From: UBA11612 sp963976395
Lineage (GTDB): Bacteria; Pseudomonadota; Alphaproteobacteria; Rhodospirillales; Rhodospirillaceae
Assembly (NCBI GenBank): GCA_963976395.1
Contig: CAXBLG010000009.1
Coordinates: forward strand, 1-64,000
Length of the DNA stretch: 64,000 nucleotides
Direction: 5' to 3'
Shown here: piece after piece, positions 53,110-62,253 of the stretch
Layout of the letters: each line of letters opens with the position of its first letter
Numbering within the stretch: the stretch's first letter is position 1
Notes under the pieces: model-generated
What the model was told of the DNA's origin: nothing
The model's database searches: none
Seen by the model: only the letters and a program-made list of their open reading frames with translations
Made by a program: the position numbers and the translations under genes

Positions 53110-53934
53110 GTGAGTCTTTCGTCACCAAAACTCGGATTTTGGAGCGACCGGGAATACCACTTAGATCGTATGGACCTTGCAGGTCTGACGGCAGCGTATT
53201 TTCAGTACTACGCCATAGCGGCCTATATCGTTGTTGCACTCCTGTCCGGCGGTGTGGCCATTTTCGCCATTGCTCAAGGGGCTGCGGCGATTCTGCCGGT
53301 TGCCGCCTCGGTCGTTGCGACCATCTTTATTTACCCTGTGGTCTGGTATCTGCTTCACCGCAACATCTTGCATAGCCGTTGGATGTGGAAATCACCTCTT
53401 ACGGCAAGCACGTGGAAACGCATTCACTATGACCATCACAGCGATCCGAACAATCTGAAGGTACTTTTCGGCGCGTTGTACACGACCCTACCGACCGTCG
53501 CCCTCGCAACGGTTCCTGTTGGGTACGCTTTGGCGGGCTGGGTGGGTGCGTTAGCCGCCCTGTGTACCGGTGTTGTCCAAACCTGCTTCTACGAGTATTT
53601 CCATTGCATTCAGCATTTGGGTTATGTGCCGAAGTGGAACTGGGTGCGTCAGATTAAGAAATTTCACATGGCGCATCATTTTCACAATGAGTCTGGAAAT
53701 TACGGCATCACCAATCTGTGGTGGGACAAAGTGCTGGGCACTTTTTACGAAGGCCCCAAGGATAGGCCGCGTTCACCGACGGTTTTTAACCTTGGCTACG
53801 ATGAAGAGGTTGCAAAAAGTTATCCTTATGTTGCCCGGCTGACGCCGAACTGGCCTTACAACACCAATCCCGTGCACCGGAAACGCGAAGAGGCTGCAGA
53901 AAATGCGGCCGCCGATTCTGCACCCGCCGGTTAA
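53110..53934 (+). CDS. Fatty acid hydroxylase / sterol desaturase family protein
   Basis: 274 residues with four hydrophobic segments. Conserved His boxes of the membrane di-iron family are present: HRNILHS, HYDHHSDPNN, EYFHCIQHLG and HMAHHFHNE. Such enzymes hydroxylate or desaturate lipid chains; in eukaryotes related proteins hydroxylate ceramide. Located between lptG and the ceramide synthase candidate, it probably hydroxylates the sphingoid base or N-acyl chain. It starts 67 bp after lptG and ends 8 bp before the next gene. Confidence 0.88.
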   Translation: MSLSSPKLGFWSDREYHLDRMDLAGLTAAYFQYYAIAAYIVVALLSGGVAIFAIAQGAAAILPVAASVVATIFIYPVVWYLLHRNILHSRWMWKSPLTASTWKRIHYDHHSDPNNLKVLFGALYTTLPTVALATVPVGYALAGWVGALAALCTGVVQTCFYEYFHCIQHLGYVPKWNWVRQIKKFHMAHHFHNESGNYGITNLWWDKVLGTFYEGPKDRPRSPTVFNLGYDEEVAKSYPYVARLTPNWPYNTNPVHRKREEAAENAAADSAPAG

Positions 53935-53942
53935 GTTGGGGC

Positions 53943-55088
53943 ATGGCAGATTTTAAAATTCGCCGCGTTGCTTCAGGCGCTGATTACAACCTTTTCATCG
54001 ATGCGGCCCGTGCATGCCAAGGACACGATCCTCATTGGGTCTCCCCGATGCGGTTCATGGAGCGTGATCGATTAAACCCCAAGAAAAATCCCTGGTTTAA
54101 TCACGGCGAGGCGGCGTTTTGGGTTGCCGAATGTGACGGCAAGATTGCGGGTCGCATTTCTGCTCAAGTGGATCATAGTCATATTGAATTGCGCAAAGAC
54201 GCCACCGGTTTTTTCGGATTCTTTGAATGCGTCGATGACCAAGAAGTCGCGGACCAACTTTTCGCGGCGGCGATGGCATGGCTTAGGGAAAAGGGCATGC
54301 AACGCTGTCTTGGTCCGTTCAGCCTTAACATCAACGATGAATCAGGCCTGTTGGTTGAGGGCTTCAATTGTCCGCCGCGCATGCTGATGGGGCATGCGCA
54401 GCCGTACTACGGCGGGCTGGTGGAAAGCGCGGGCTTTACCAAATCGGTCGATATGTTTGCCTATCTCACGCCGATGGATACGGGCTTGCCGTTCAAGCAA
54501 ATTAAATGGTTGAAACGGGCGCTGGACAGAGATCCGAAGCTGGCCGTGCGGCCGCTGGATACGCGCCGTATCGACGAAGAAATCGCAACCATTGTGCGTA
54601 TTTTTAATGCCGCATGGGCGGAAAACTGGGGATTTATTCCTCTTACCGAAGCCGATGTGGCGCACATGGCCGCTGAAATGAAACTTATCTTGATCCCTGA
54701 GCTGGTGTCGTTCGCCACCGTAAACGGCGAGCCGAAGGCCATGTGCGTGGCGCTCCCCGATCTCAACGAAATGGTGCGCGACCTTAACGGAAAACTACTG
54801 CCCACCGGTTGGGCCAAGCTCGTTTGGCGGCTAGTGAATCGACGCAGCTACGTTTCGGGGACGCGGGTGCCTTTCATGGGCGTAATGCCGGAGTATAAGA
54901 ATAAACCCATGGGCTCTATACTTGCACTGCTGACCGTAGGTGCTGTACGCGAGGCCTCGCTCAAACTCCGTATGCCTGTTTGTGAAATGAGTTGGGTACT
55001 GGAGAACAACACACAAACCCGCCACTCAATCGAACAGATTGGTGGGCGAACCTATAAAACCTACCGTATGTATGAGAAGTCTATCTGA
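53943..55088 (+). CDS. bcerS: GNAT-type N-acyltransferase, likely bacterial ceramide synthase
   Basis: 381 residues. Two GNAT-like halves: VAECDGKIAGRISAQVDHSH near residue 65 and FGFFECVDDQEVADQLFAAA near 95; the second with FATVNGEPKAMCVALPDLNE near 260 and CEMSWVLENNTQTRHSIEQIGG (in part) near 350. The long YghO-like architecture without signal peptide corresponds to the Caulobacter bacterial ceramide synthase, which N-acylates 3-ketosphinganine. Context with spt, cerR and ACP supports this. It overlaps the following small gene by one base. Confidence 0.8.
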   Translation: MADFKIRRVASGADYNLFIDAARACQGHDPHWVSPMRFMERDRLNPKKNPWFNHGEAAFWVAECDGKIAGRISAQVDHSHIELRKDATGFFGFFECVDDQEVADQLFAAAMAWLREKGMQRCLGPFSLNINDESGLLVEGFNCPPRMLMGHAQPYYGGLVESAGFTKSVDMFAYLTPMDTGLPFKQIKWLKRALDRDPKLAVRPLDTRRIDEEIATIVRIFNAAWAENWGFIPLTEADVAHMAAEMKLILIPELVSFATVNGEPKAMCVALPDLNEMVRDLNGKLLPTGWAKLVWRLVNRRSYVSGTRVPFMGVMPEYKNKPMGSILALLTVGAVREASLKLRMPVCEMSWVLENNTQTRHSIEQIGGRTYKTYRMYEKSI

Positions 55089-55363
55089 TGCTTGGACTCT
55101 TTATTCGCCTTTTTATCGCAGCCATGATTCTTGCGGGCGTGGTGTTGCTGTTCGCGGTTTCTTTTGTGGCGGCGATTATCATTGCGCCCATCATTTTCAT
55201 TCTGATTTACTTTTTTGGACGCCGCAGCGGTCTCCGGGTGTGGACTGTGCAAACAGGTCCAGTGCCGCGCGGCGGTAGAAATCCAGCGCAAGGTCCGGTC
55301 ATTGACCATGACCCCAATGATTTGCCTAAGGACACTTCGGCCGGCGAACGCAAAGACGACTAA
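55088..55363 (+). CDS. Small membrane protein in sphingolipid locus
   Basis: 91 residues with two closely spaced hydrophobic helices (about residues 2-25 and 28-45) and a charged C-terminal half. The ATG overlaps the TGA of the ceramide synthase candidate, so it is translationally coupled. No known motif. It might assist the membrane-bound steps of ceramide synthesis or transport; this rests on position only. Confidence 0.75.
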   Translation: MLGLFIRLFIAAMILAGVVLLFAVSFVAAIIIAPIIFILIYFFGRRSGLRVWTVQTGPVPRGGRNPAQGPVIDHDPNDLPKDTSAGERKDD

Positions 55364-55377
55364 GTCCCGCGCTGTCA

Positions 55378-56295
55378 CTATACTGCGTGCGGCTGAGTAT
55401 TTCGTTCCACTTCAATCGTGACATGACTCAGGGCGATGATATCGCCTAAAAGATTTTTGTAGTGCGCTGGCGGACGCGGTTCGTCGGTGACGATTGTTAT
55501 CATCGCGGCTAAATGCCCCGGCCCTACGCGCCATACATGCAAATCAGCAATCCGATTATCCGCATCGCTTTCTATGGCGGTACGCACCGTGGCCGCTATG
55601 CGTCCAGGCGGGTCTGCATCCAACAATACTCGGCTTGTCGATACGGCGAGGCCCCAGGCCCAGCGTAAAATGATGGCGGCGCCGACAAGGCCCATGGCGG
55701 GGTCCATCCATGCCGCCCCCCAGAACCTTCCAGCAAGCAAAGCCACAATCGCCAGCACCGATGTCAGGGCATCGGTCAGCACATGAACGTAAGCCGCGCG
55801 AAGATTATGATCATCCGTGTGGTTATGTTCGTGATGTTGGTGCCCGTCTTTGAGAAGCCATGCGCTGATAAGATTTACGAGCAATCCGAGCACGGCGACA
55901 ATCAGCGCCTCGTCGAAAGCAATGTTGACCGGACTCATCAGACGTTCGGTGGATTCAACCGCCATCAGGCCCGCGACCACCGCCAAGAAAAGCGCGCTGG
56001 CGAAGCCCGCGAGATCACCCACCTTGCCGGTGCCGAATGTGTAAACTCCGCTGTCTGCATGTCGCCGGGCATAGGCATAAGCAAATACGGCAATCCCCAT
56101 GGCGGCGGCGTGACTGCCCATGTGCCAGCCGTCGGCCAGAAGCGCCATAGAGCCGAACAAGGTTCCGGCGGCGATTTCCGCAGCCATCGTCACCAGGGTT
56201 AAAGCGAGGACCGCCTGGGTCCGGCGCATGTTGCTTGCGTGACTATCCGCCAAAAAGCCGTGGGACTTGTGCCAAGGGCTTAGATCGTCCTGCAT
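55378..56295 (-). CDS. Cation diffusion facilitator family metal exporter
   Basis: 305 residues from ATG 56295, which has GGAG upstream; an ATG at 56343 is less supported. Six membrane helices with metal sites ADGWHMGSH (helix II) and HVLTDALTS (helix V), a His-rich loop (HQHHEHNHTDDH) and a C-terminal cytoplasmic domain. The long His loop and N-terminal DHKSHGF-like phrase resemble DmeF. Exports divalent metal such as Co, Zn or Ni by proton antiport. The cobalt possibility fits nearby cobalamin genes, but this is inference. Confidence 0.9.
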   Translation of the reverse strand: MQDDLSPWHKSHGFLADSHASNMRRTQAVLALTLVTMAAEIAAGTLFGSMALLADGWHMGSHAAAMGIAVFAYAYARRHADSGVYTFGTGKVGDLAGFASALFLAVVAGLMAVESTERLMSPVNIAFDEALIVAVLGLLVNLISAWLLKDGHQHHEHNHTDDHNLRAAYVHVLTDALTSVLAIVALLAGRFWGAAWMDPAMGLVGAAIILRWAWGLAVSTSRVLLDADPPGRIAATVRTAIESDADNRIADLHVWRVGPGHLAAMITIVTDEPRPPAHYKNLLGDIIALSHVTIEVERNTQPHAV

Positions 56296-56459
56296 GGCTG
56301 TTCTGCTCCATTTCGCCGGTCTGCACCCTAAATATAAGCTCAAGTTTTGCCGAGGCTACCCGTGATCGTTGAAGTTTTGTGCCTCGGTTCGAGAACACTT
56401 ACATAAAGGTTCCCTCATATCTTATGCTAAGGGCATCTTACCGGCGGAAGGATATTGAT

Positions 56460-57176
56460 ATGCGATCAATGCTACGATCTTTGTTGGCTGTGGCTGTATT
56501 GTCCGTTGCCGGTGTTGCGGTTGCGCAGGACGGTTATACCTATATCGCTCAATCGTTTGGCGGTATCGGCAAGGCCTACATGGACCGCGAGATCGCCAGC
56601 GTGATGACTCATGAGGGTGCGCCGTGGCTAGAGCGGCCGCAACGCGAGCAGCAGGAACGTACCGATAAACTTATTGATCTGCTCAACCTCAAACCCACGG
56701 ATTATGTGGCCGATATCGGGGCTGGTTCGGGATACTTCTCATTCCGCATGAGCAAGCTGGTGCCCAAGGGATTTGTTTTTGCGGTCGATATTCAGCCTGA
56801 GATGCTTGCGCTCATCAAAGACAAGATCGCGACCGGCGAGGGCGACAACGTCATCCCGGTTCACGGCAGCACTGCGGGCCCAAAGCTGAAAGAAAACACC
56901 ATCGATCTCATGCTGCTGGTGGATGCGTATCACGAGTTTTCTCTGCCGCGAGAAATGGGGCAGGGTATGTACAAGGCCCTAAAACCTGGTGGCCGCATTG
57001 CTCTCGTCGAGTATCGGGCCGAGGATGCTTCGGTGCCGATTAAAGAACTTCACAAAATGACGGAAGCCCAGGCAAGGCTGGAAATGGCCGCTGTTGGCCT
57101 TGAGTGGGTCAGCACCGACAGCACCAGTCTGCCGTGGCAACATTTAATGATCTTTCGCAAACCACCGGCTGATTAA
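56460..57176 (+). CDS. Exported class I SAM-dependent methyltransferase-like protein
   Basis: 238 residues from ATG 56460, preceded by GGAAGGA. A signal peptide spans residues 1-22 (AGVAVAQDG). The AdoMet motif VADIGAGSGYFSF is near residue 85, then VFAVDIQPEMLALIKDK and LKPGGRIALVEYRA. An intact methyltransferase fold behind a signal peptide is unusual because AdoMet is cytosolic; similar predicted exported members exist, and their role is unknown. Confidence 0.82.
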   Translation: MRSMLRSLLAVAVLSVAGVAVAQDGYTYIAQSFGGIGKAYMDREIASVMTHEGAPWLERPQREQQERTDKLIDLLNLKPTDYVADIGAGSGYFSFRMSKLVPKGFVFAVDIQPEMLALIKDKIATGEGDNVIPVHGSTAGPKLKENTIDLMLLVDAYHEFSLPREMGQGMYKALKPGGRIALVEYRAEDASVPIKELHKMTEAQARLEMAAVGLEWVSTDSTSLPWQHLMIFRKPPAD

Positions 57177-57222
57177 TCGATCCAGCCATTGACACCTCCA
57201 AGGCCGGGGATTACCAAATCTG

Positions 57223-57410
57223 CAGCAACGGTGCCAAGGCGTTCGAATGAGCGCTGCGGCTAATAGGGAATCCGGTTTAAATCCGGAACTGCCCCCGCAA
57301 CTGTCAGCGGTGAGCCGCCTGTCCAACAAAGCCACTGGGACTCCGCAACGGGACCTGGGAAGGCGGATAGGCCGCATCGACCCGCAAGTCAGGAGACCTG
57401 CCGTCGCGAG
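57223..57410 (+). ncRNA. Cobalamin riboswitch
   Basis: The conserved B12-box elements occur in order: TAATAGGGAA, CCGGTTTAAATCCGG, CTGCCCCCGCAACTGT, GCCACTGGG, GGGAAGGC and GTCAGGAGACCTGCC. Located about 180 nt upstream of the btuB start. It is expected to turn off btuB translation or transcription when adenosylcobalamin is plentiful. Confidence 0.96.
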
Positions 57411-57587
57411 CGTCACCTATCCATTGGCCGGGGTGAGCCAGTGGTACGGCCAATCTGTTCGCGGTGACGCGCGTTTCGCACATCGCGACGGATTGGGCCG
57501 GTCTCTTTTTCCGCATGTCCATTCGTCATTGCACAACCGGCGTCGTGTTTCGCTCGCGCGGCTGGCGGCGCCTTGAAGGAGATGGAC

Positions 57588-59543
57588 ATGTCGTGTTCAC
57601 CAGTACGCGCTGTAACGCGCGCAATGTTGATATCAACCACTTTGTTACCCCCTACTGGCGTGGCCGTGGCGGCTGACGGAAGCCCTGTTTTGTCGCTTGA
57701 AGAGATCGTCATTACGGCCAGCCGGACGAATCAGCCTCTCAAATCAGTCGGCAGCGCTATCGACATTTTTACCGCCGATGACATCGCGGCCCGGCCGCGC
57801 TTTGAACTTTCCGATCTCCTACGCGAACTTCCCGGCGTGTCGGTCAACCGATCCGGCCAACTGGGCGCACAAACACAAGTGCGTCTGCGCGGGGCCGAGG
57901 CCAATCATACCTTGGTGCTGATCAACGGCATCGAGGTGGGCGATCCCGTTACCGGCGGTGAGTTCGATTTCGGTAATTTGCTGACGGAAGGAGTCGAGCG
58001 CATCGAGGTGCTGCGTGGGCCGCAAAGCGCGCTCTACGGAGCGCAAGCGATTGGCGGCGTCATCAACATTATTACCACCCAAGGCGCGGGGACGCCGGTC
58101 TATCAGGCCAAAGCCGAAGGTGGATCGTTTGGTACGTACAATGTTTCCGCATCGGCCAGTGGCGGTGGTCAAGGATATGGATTTGCCGGATCAGTGGCTT
58201 ACCTGGATAGCGCGGGCATATCTCAAGCCATTGGTGGTACCGAAAAGGACGGGCATCACAACCTTACTCTCAGCACCAGTGGTCGCGCCGATCTCAGCGA
58301 TATTTTCAAAGTGTCCATGGCGCTGCGTTACGTGGACGCATTTGTGGAAAGTGATAGTCAGGACTTCGGATTCGGCTCGCCGACTGAAGGCTTGGTTATC
58401 GATTCCGATGAGACGCGTAATTCGAAAACGTTTTATGGAAAAGCGACAGGTACGCTTACGTTGTTCGGCGGCACCTGGGAGCATATCGCGGCGGCGGCGC
58501 TGACCGACGTGACCAACGACAATTTTTCAAGTAGCGCGTTTTCATTCGGCTCCTACGGTCAAAAAATAGATTTATCTTATCAGACCAATCTTTCCCTGGT
58601 GCCGGAAGGCGGTGTTGTTGCTCACACCCTGACCGGATACATTCAGTTCAAAGACGAAACGTTCGAGAACAAAAGCGCCTTTCCCGGACCGCAAAATCAA
58701 CGCAAGTCGACACAAGATATTGGCTACGTTGCTGAATACCGGATGGATATCGCAGATCAGGTCTTTCTGTCCGGCGCGCTGCGTTACGACGACAATGATC
58801 TTTTCAAGAACGACACCACATACCGGGCATCGGCAGCTTGGCAAATTCCGAATACAGGCCTTAAGCTCAGAGCCAGCTACGGCACCGGGGTCTCCAAGCC
58901 CGGATTCTTTGAGCTGTTCGGGTTTGACCCCACCAGCTTTGTCGGCAATCCCAATCTCAACCCTGAAAAGTCCGAGGGATGGGATGTGGGCGCAGATATT
59001 GTATTTGATGACAACCGCGCATCCCTATCGCTGACCTACTTCTCGGCGGACTTGACCGACGAGATTTTTACCGACTTCGGCGTGTTTCCTTTCACCGTCC
59101 GTAACCAGGTCGGGAAGAGCACGCGCGAAGGAGTCGAGATCTCCGGCCGCTACGCACCGACGGATGCGCTCAATTTCGCGGCTAGCTATACCTATACCTC
59201 GGCGAAAGATGATGCCGGTCTACAAGAGGTGCGACGGCCTAAACACATTGCAAGTTTGTCCGGTTTCTACCGTTTCATGGAGGGGCGTGCGAATGCGGGC
59301 CTTAGTCTCGACTACAACGGCGAAAGCGAGGATGTCGTGTTCACCCCGACTATTCCGTCGGGCATGGCGACTCTCGACGATTACCTGCTCGTCACGGCTT
59401 CGGCATCGTATGATGTGACCGACCGGATTCAGATATTCGGTCGTATCGAGAACCTGCTTGATGAGCGTTATCAAGAGGTCTTCTCTTATAACACCATGGG
59501 CATAGGAGCTTACGCGGGGCTTCGTGTTCGTCTGGGAGGTTAG
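57588..59543 (+). CDS. btuB: TonB-dependent vitamin B12 receptor
   Basis: 651 residues from ATG 57588, six bases after AAGGAG; the in-frame TTG at 57573 lies before the ribosome binding site. A signal peptide ends near VAVAADG, the TonB box reads EEIVITASR, and a plug (LLRELPGVSVNRSGQLG, RGPQSALYGAQAIGGVINI) and C-terminal 22-strand barrel with a terminal aromatic-like LRVRLGG follow. The riboswitch upstream and btuFCD downstream identify cobalamin as substrate. Confidence 0.95.
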   Translation: MSCSPVRAVTRAMLISTTLLPPTGVAVAADGSPVLSLEEIVITASRTNQPLKSVGSAIDIFTADDIAARPRFELSDLLRELPGVSVNRSGQLGAQTQVRLRGAEANHTLVLINGIEVGDPVTGGEFDFGNLLTEGVERIEVLRGPQSALYGAQAIGGVINIITTQGAGTPVYQAKAEGGSFGTYNVSASASGGGQGYGFAGSVAYLDSAGISQAIGGTEKDGHHNLTLSTSGRADLSDIFKVSMALRYVDAFVESDSQDFGFGSPTEGLVIDSDETRNSKTFYGKATGTLTLFGGTWEHIAAAALTDVTNDNFSSSAFSFGSYGQKIDLSYQTNLSLVPEGGVVAHTLTGYIQFKDETFENKSAFPGPQNQRKSTQDIGYVAEYRMDIADQVFLSGALRYDDNDLFKNDTTYRASAAWQIPNTGLKLRASYGTGVSKPGFFELFGFDPTSFVGNPNLNPEKSEGWDVGADIVFDDNRASLSLTYFSADLTDEIFTDFGVFPFTVRNQVGKSTREGVEISGRYAPTDALNFAASYTYTSAKDDAGLQEVRRPKHIASLSGFYRFMEGRANAGLSLDYNGESEDVVFTPTIPSGMATLDDYLLVTASASYDVTDRIQIFGRIENLLDERYQEVFSYNTMGIGAYAGLRVRLGG

Positions 59544-59549
59544 GCGCAG

Positions 59550-60392
59550 GTGACACATTCATGGACACGAGGTGTGCTGGCTCTTTTGCTGTTCGCGGCA
59601 TCGCCCGCGACGGCTGAAGGTCCGCAGCGCATCGTGTCCATGAATCTTTGCACCGATCAGATGGCCTTGATGCTAGCCGGTCCGGATCGCATTGTGTCCG
59701 TCAGTTTTCTCGGTGCTGATCCTGCCGAATCAGCCCTTGCGGATATGACCGAAGGCATTTCGGTCAACCACGGCCTTGCTGAAGAAATCATTGCTGCAAA
59801 GCCCGATCTTGTTCTTGCGGGCCGATATACGACGAGTTTCGCCAAGGCCATGTTGCGGCGACTGGGGTACAAAGTGGTCGAAGTGGATAGCCCCAATACG
59901 ATTGCCGGAATTCATGAGACGTTTACGCGCGTTGGCGAAGCGGTCGGCGAGCCTGGTCGCGCCGCGGCTTTGCTGGCCGAAATGGATCGGCGTCTTGCGG
60001 TGGTTGCGGCGGAAGCGCGGGGACGGCCGCGCCGTTCCGCAATTATCTATGATGCGAACGGATTTACCGTAGGTCGCCCCGGTTTGGCAGACGATGTCAT
60101 GACGCTCTCGGGTCTTGTGAATAAAGCGCCTGAGCTTGGGATTGGCGCCTATGGTCAAGTGCCGCTGGAAAGTATGCTGGCGGTTAAGCCTGATATCATC
60201 GTGCACCTTTTATACCGGCCGGGTGTTCCGTCCATTTCGAGCATGTCCATGCAGCACCCGGCTCTGCGGGTCATGTTGGACGGCAGATCGCCGGTGTCCG
60301 TGCCGGGCCGATTATTTACTTGTGGTACGCCGCTGATTGCTGAAGCCGCCGAATCTATGGCGAAAGCCTTACGCCAAAGTGGGGCTTGGTAA
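59550..60392 (+). CDS. btuF: Cobalamin ABC transporter periplasmic binding protein
   Basis: 280 residues, GTG start, with a signal peptide (ends near ATAEG). Type III binding-protein fold: RIVSMNLCTDQMALML, KPDLVLAGRYTT and AVKPDIIVHLL. It delivers B12 from BtuB to BtuCD. It lies six bases after btuB, and its TAA overlaps the ATG of btuC. Siderophore binding proteins share the fold; the riboswitch operon supports B12. Confidence 0.9.
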   Translation: MTHSWTRGVLALLLFAASPATAEGPQRIVSMNLCTDQMALMLAGPDRIVSVSFLGADPAESALADMTEGISVNHGLAEEIIAAKPDLVLAGRYTTSFAKAMLRRLGYKVVEVDSPNTIAGIHETFTRVGEAVGEPGRAAALLAEMDRRLAVVAAEARGRPRRSAIIYDANGFTVGRPGLADDVMTLSGLVNKAPELGIGAYGQVPLESMLAVKPDIIVHLLYRPGVPSISSMSMQHPALRVMLDGRSPVSVPGRLFTCGTPLIAEAAESMAKALRQSGAW

Positions 60393-61435
60393 TGCACAGG
60401 GAAACATCTGATGCAATGGCTGGCGCACGCCGAGGTCACCGCGAAATCAATACCATTGCGCTGATGGCGGGCCTTGTGGCGTTGCTGTTTGCTCTTGTGT
60501 TCCTTTCCTTGTTCACCGGGCGCGGCACAGTCACCGGCGGGCTGGGAGATGTTTTCTCTCTATGGCAGCGAGATCCTGATACCGCTTGGCTCATTCTGAG
60601 CGAGGTACGCTTACCCCGTACGGTGCTTGCTGTTTTGGTGGGGGCGTCTCTGGGTCTTTCTGGTGCCGTGCTGCAGGGATTGTTGCGCAATCCATTGGCC
60701 GAACCTGCTCTGCTGGGCGCTTCCAGTTCTGCAGCCCTCGGCGCCGTCACTGTGTTTTATTTCGGCGTCGGCGGCATGTCTTATTTGCTGCCGTTCGGCG
60801 GCATGGCCGGCACCCTGATTGCCACGGCGCTGCTTCTCATTCTTGGCGGCCGTTCCCAGGACACGCTGACACTGATCCTGGCCGGTGTTGCCATTAATAG
60901 TCTCACCGCCGCGCTCACATCCCTCGCGCTTAATTTTGCGCCAAGCCCGTATGCGGCGCTTGAGATTGTATTTTGGATACTGGGTTCGTTCGCGGACCGA
61001 ACGCTCGATCACGTTTATATGTCCGCGCCGCTGATGATCATCGGCTGGGGATTGTTGATATCGACGAGGCGGGCTCTTGAAGCCTTAACCCTGGGCGAAG
61101 ATACCGCTGCGACCATGGGCTTTAATTTAATGTCGGTGAAGTTGCGCGCAATTGTCGGTACTGCGTTCTGTGTCGGTGCCGCAGTTGCGGTCACAGGGGT
61201 CGTCAGCTTTGTCGGTCTGGTGGTCCCGCACATTCTGCGCCCTTTAGTTGGCTATCGTCCGGGACGCCTGCTGCTGCCCAGTACGCTCGGCGGTGCGGTG
61301 CTCATGTTGGCGGCTGATATTGGCGTGCGGGCAATCTCGACATCCATGGAGCTGAAAGTTGGCGTTGTCACGGCGTTGATCGGTGCGCCGTTCTTCCTGC
61401 ACTTGCTTGTTGTGCTGCGGCGGACACGGCCATGA
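60392..61435 (+). CDS. btuC: Cobalamin ABC transporter permease
   Basis: 347 residues. FecCD-type permease with about nine to ten helices: VRLPRTVLAVLVGASLGLSGA and LRNPLAEPALLGASS are signature phrases, then GEDTAATMGFN (the coupling-helix region) and FVGLVVPHILR. Forms the BtuC dimer. TAATG overlap with btuF and ATGA overlap with btuD show a tight operon. Confidence 0.93.
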   Translation: MHRETSDAMAGARRGHREINTIALMAGLVALLFALVFLSLFTGRGTVTGGLGDVFSLWQRDPDTAWLILSEVRLPRTVLAVLVGASLGLSGAVLQGLLRNPLAEPALLGASSSAALGAVTVFYFGVGGMSYLLPFGGMAGTLIATALLLILGGRSQDTLTLILAGVAINSLTAALTSLALNFAPSPYAALEIVFWILGSFADRTLDHVYMSAPLMIIGWGLLISTRRALEALTLGEDTAATMGFNLMSVKLRAIVGTAFCVGAAVAVTGVVSFVGLVVPHILRPLVGYRPGRLLLPSTLGGAVLMLAADIGVRAISTSMELKVGVVTALIGAPFFLHLLVVLRRTRP

Positions 61436-62253
61436 CCCAACTCAAGTCCCAACTCATGCCTTCAAAGCTTCATCTGGAAAACGTCACGGTCCGGTATGAC
61501 GGCACTGATGTGGTCTCGCATGTATCTCTAGACTTCACGCCGGGCGTGTTGGTGGGTCTAATTGGCGCGAATGGCGCCGGTAAAACCACTTTGCTGCGTG
61601 CCACCGCGGGGCTCACACCGCTTGAAACCGGCGAAGTGCGGCTCGACGGTAAACCCTCAAGCAGTTGGCCGCGCGCGGTGCGGGCGCGCGCCCTGGGATA
61701 TTTGGCACAGGACCGTTCGGTGCTCTGGCCCTTGACGGTCGAGCGCCTTGTTGCCCTTGGTCGCCTGCCGCATCTCGGCCCCTGGGACACGCCCGGCTTG
61801 GAAGACGCTGTCGTGGTTGATCGCGCCCTTACCGACGCCGACGTTGCTCATTTGGCTGGCCGGGCTGTCACCAGTCTATCCGGAGGTGAACTGACACGTG
61901 TACTAATCGCTAGGTTGCTTGCGGGAGAACCGTCGATTCTGCTCGCAGACGAACCGGTATCGGGACTCGACCCAGCGCACCGCCTGCAGGTTCTTCAGAT
62001 ATTTCGCAAGTTGGCGCATACGGGTCGCTCAGTCGTGGTGGTAATGCACGATCTCACATTGGCAGCGCGCTTCTGTGATCGATTAGTGCTGATGGCGGAG
62101 GGTCATGTTGTCGCCGATGGTTCCCCGCGCGCGGTCCTAACACCTAAGACGCTATCACGCTTTTATGGGGTGAATGCTCAGATCACCGAACACAACGGTG
62201 AACTGATGATTGTGCCGTGGGGACTTGATAAGAACTTAAACACGCCCGATTGA
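61432..62253 (+). CDS. btuD: Cobalamin ABC transporter ATP-binding protein
   Basis: 273 residues. Walker A GANGAGKTT, signature LSGGELTR, Walker B ILLADEPVSGLDP and the switch His in VVVMHDLTLA. It energises B12 uptake with BtuC. An internal Met9 could also serve as start. Its 3' end overlaps the convergent cobalamin-binding-type gene by 18 bp. Confidence 0.93.
   Translation: MTQLKSQLMPSKLHLENVTVRYDGTDVVSHVSLDFTPGVLVGLIGANGAGKTTLLRATAGLTPLETGEVRLDGKPSSSWPRAVRARALGYLAQDRSVLWPLTVERLVALGRLPHLGPWDTPGLEDAVVVDRALTDADVAHLAGRAVTSLSGGELTRVLIARLLAGEPSILLADEPVSGLDPAHRLQVLQIFRKLAHTGRSVVVVMHDLTLAARFCDRLVLMAEGHVVADGSPRAVLTPKTLSRFYGVNAQITEHNGELMIVPWGLDKNLNTPD

Noticed and set aside
57411..57587. Small leader peptide between riboswitch and btuB
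   Set aside because: Open frames here lack a ribosome binding site and run through riboswitch sequence.
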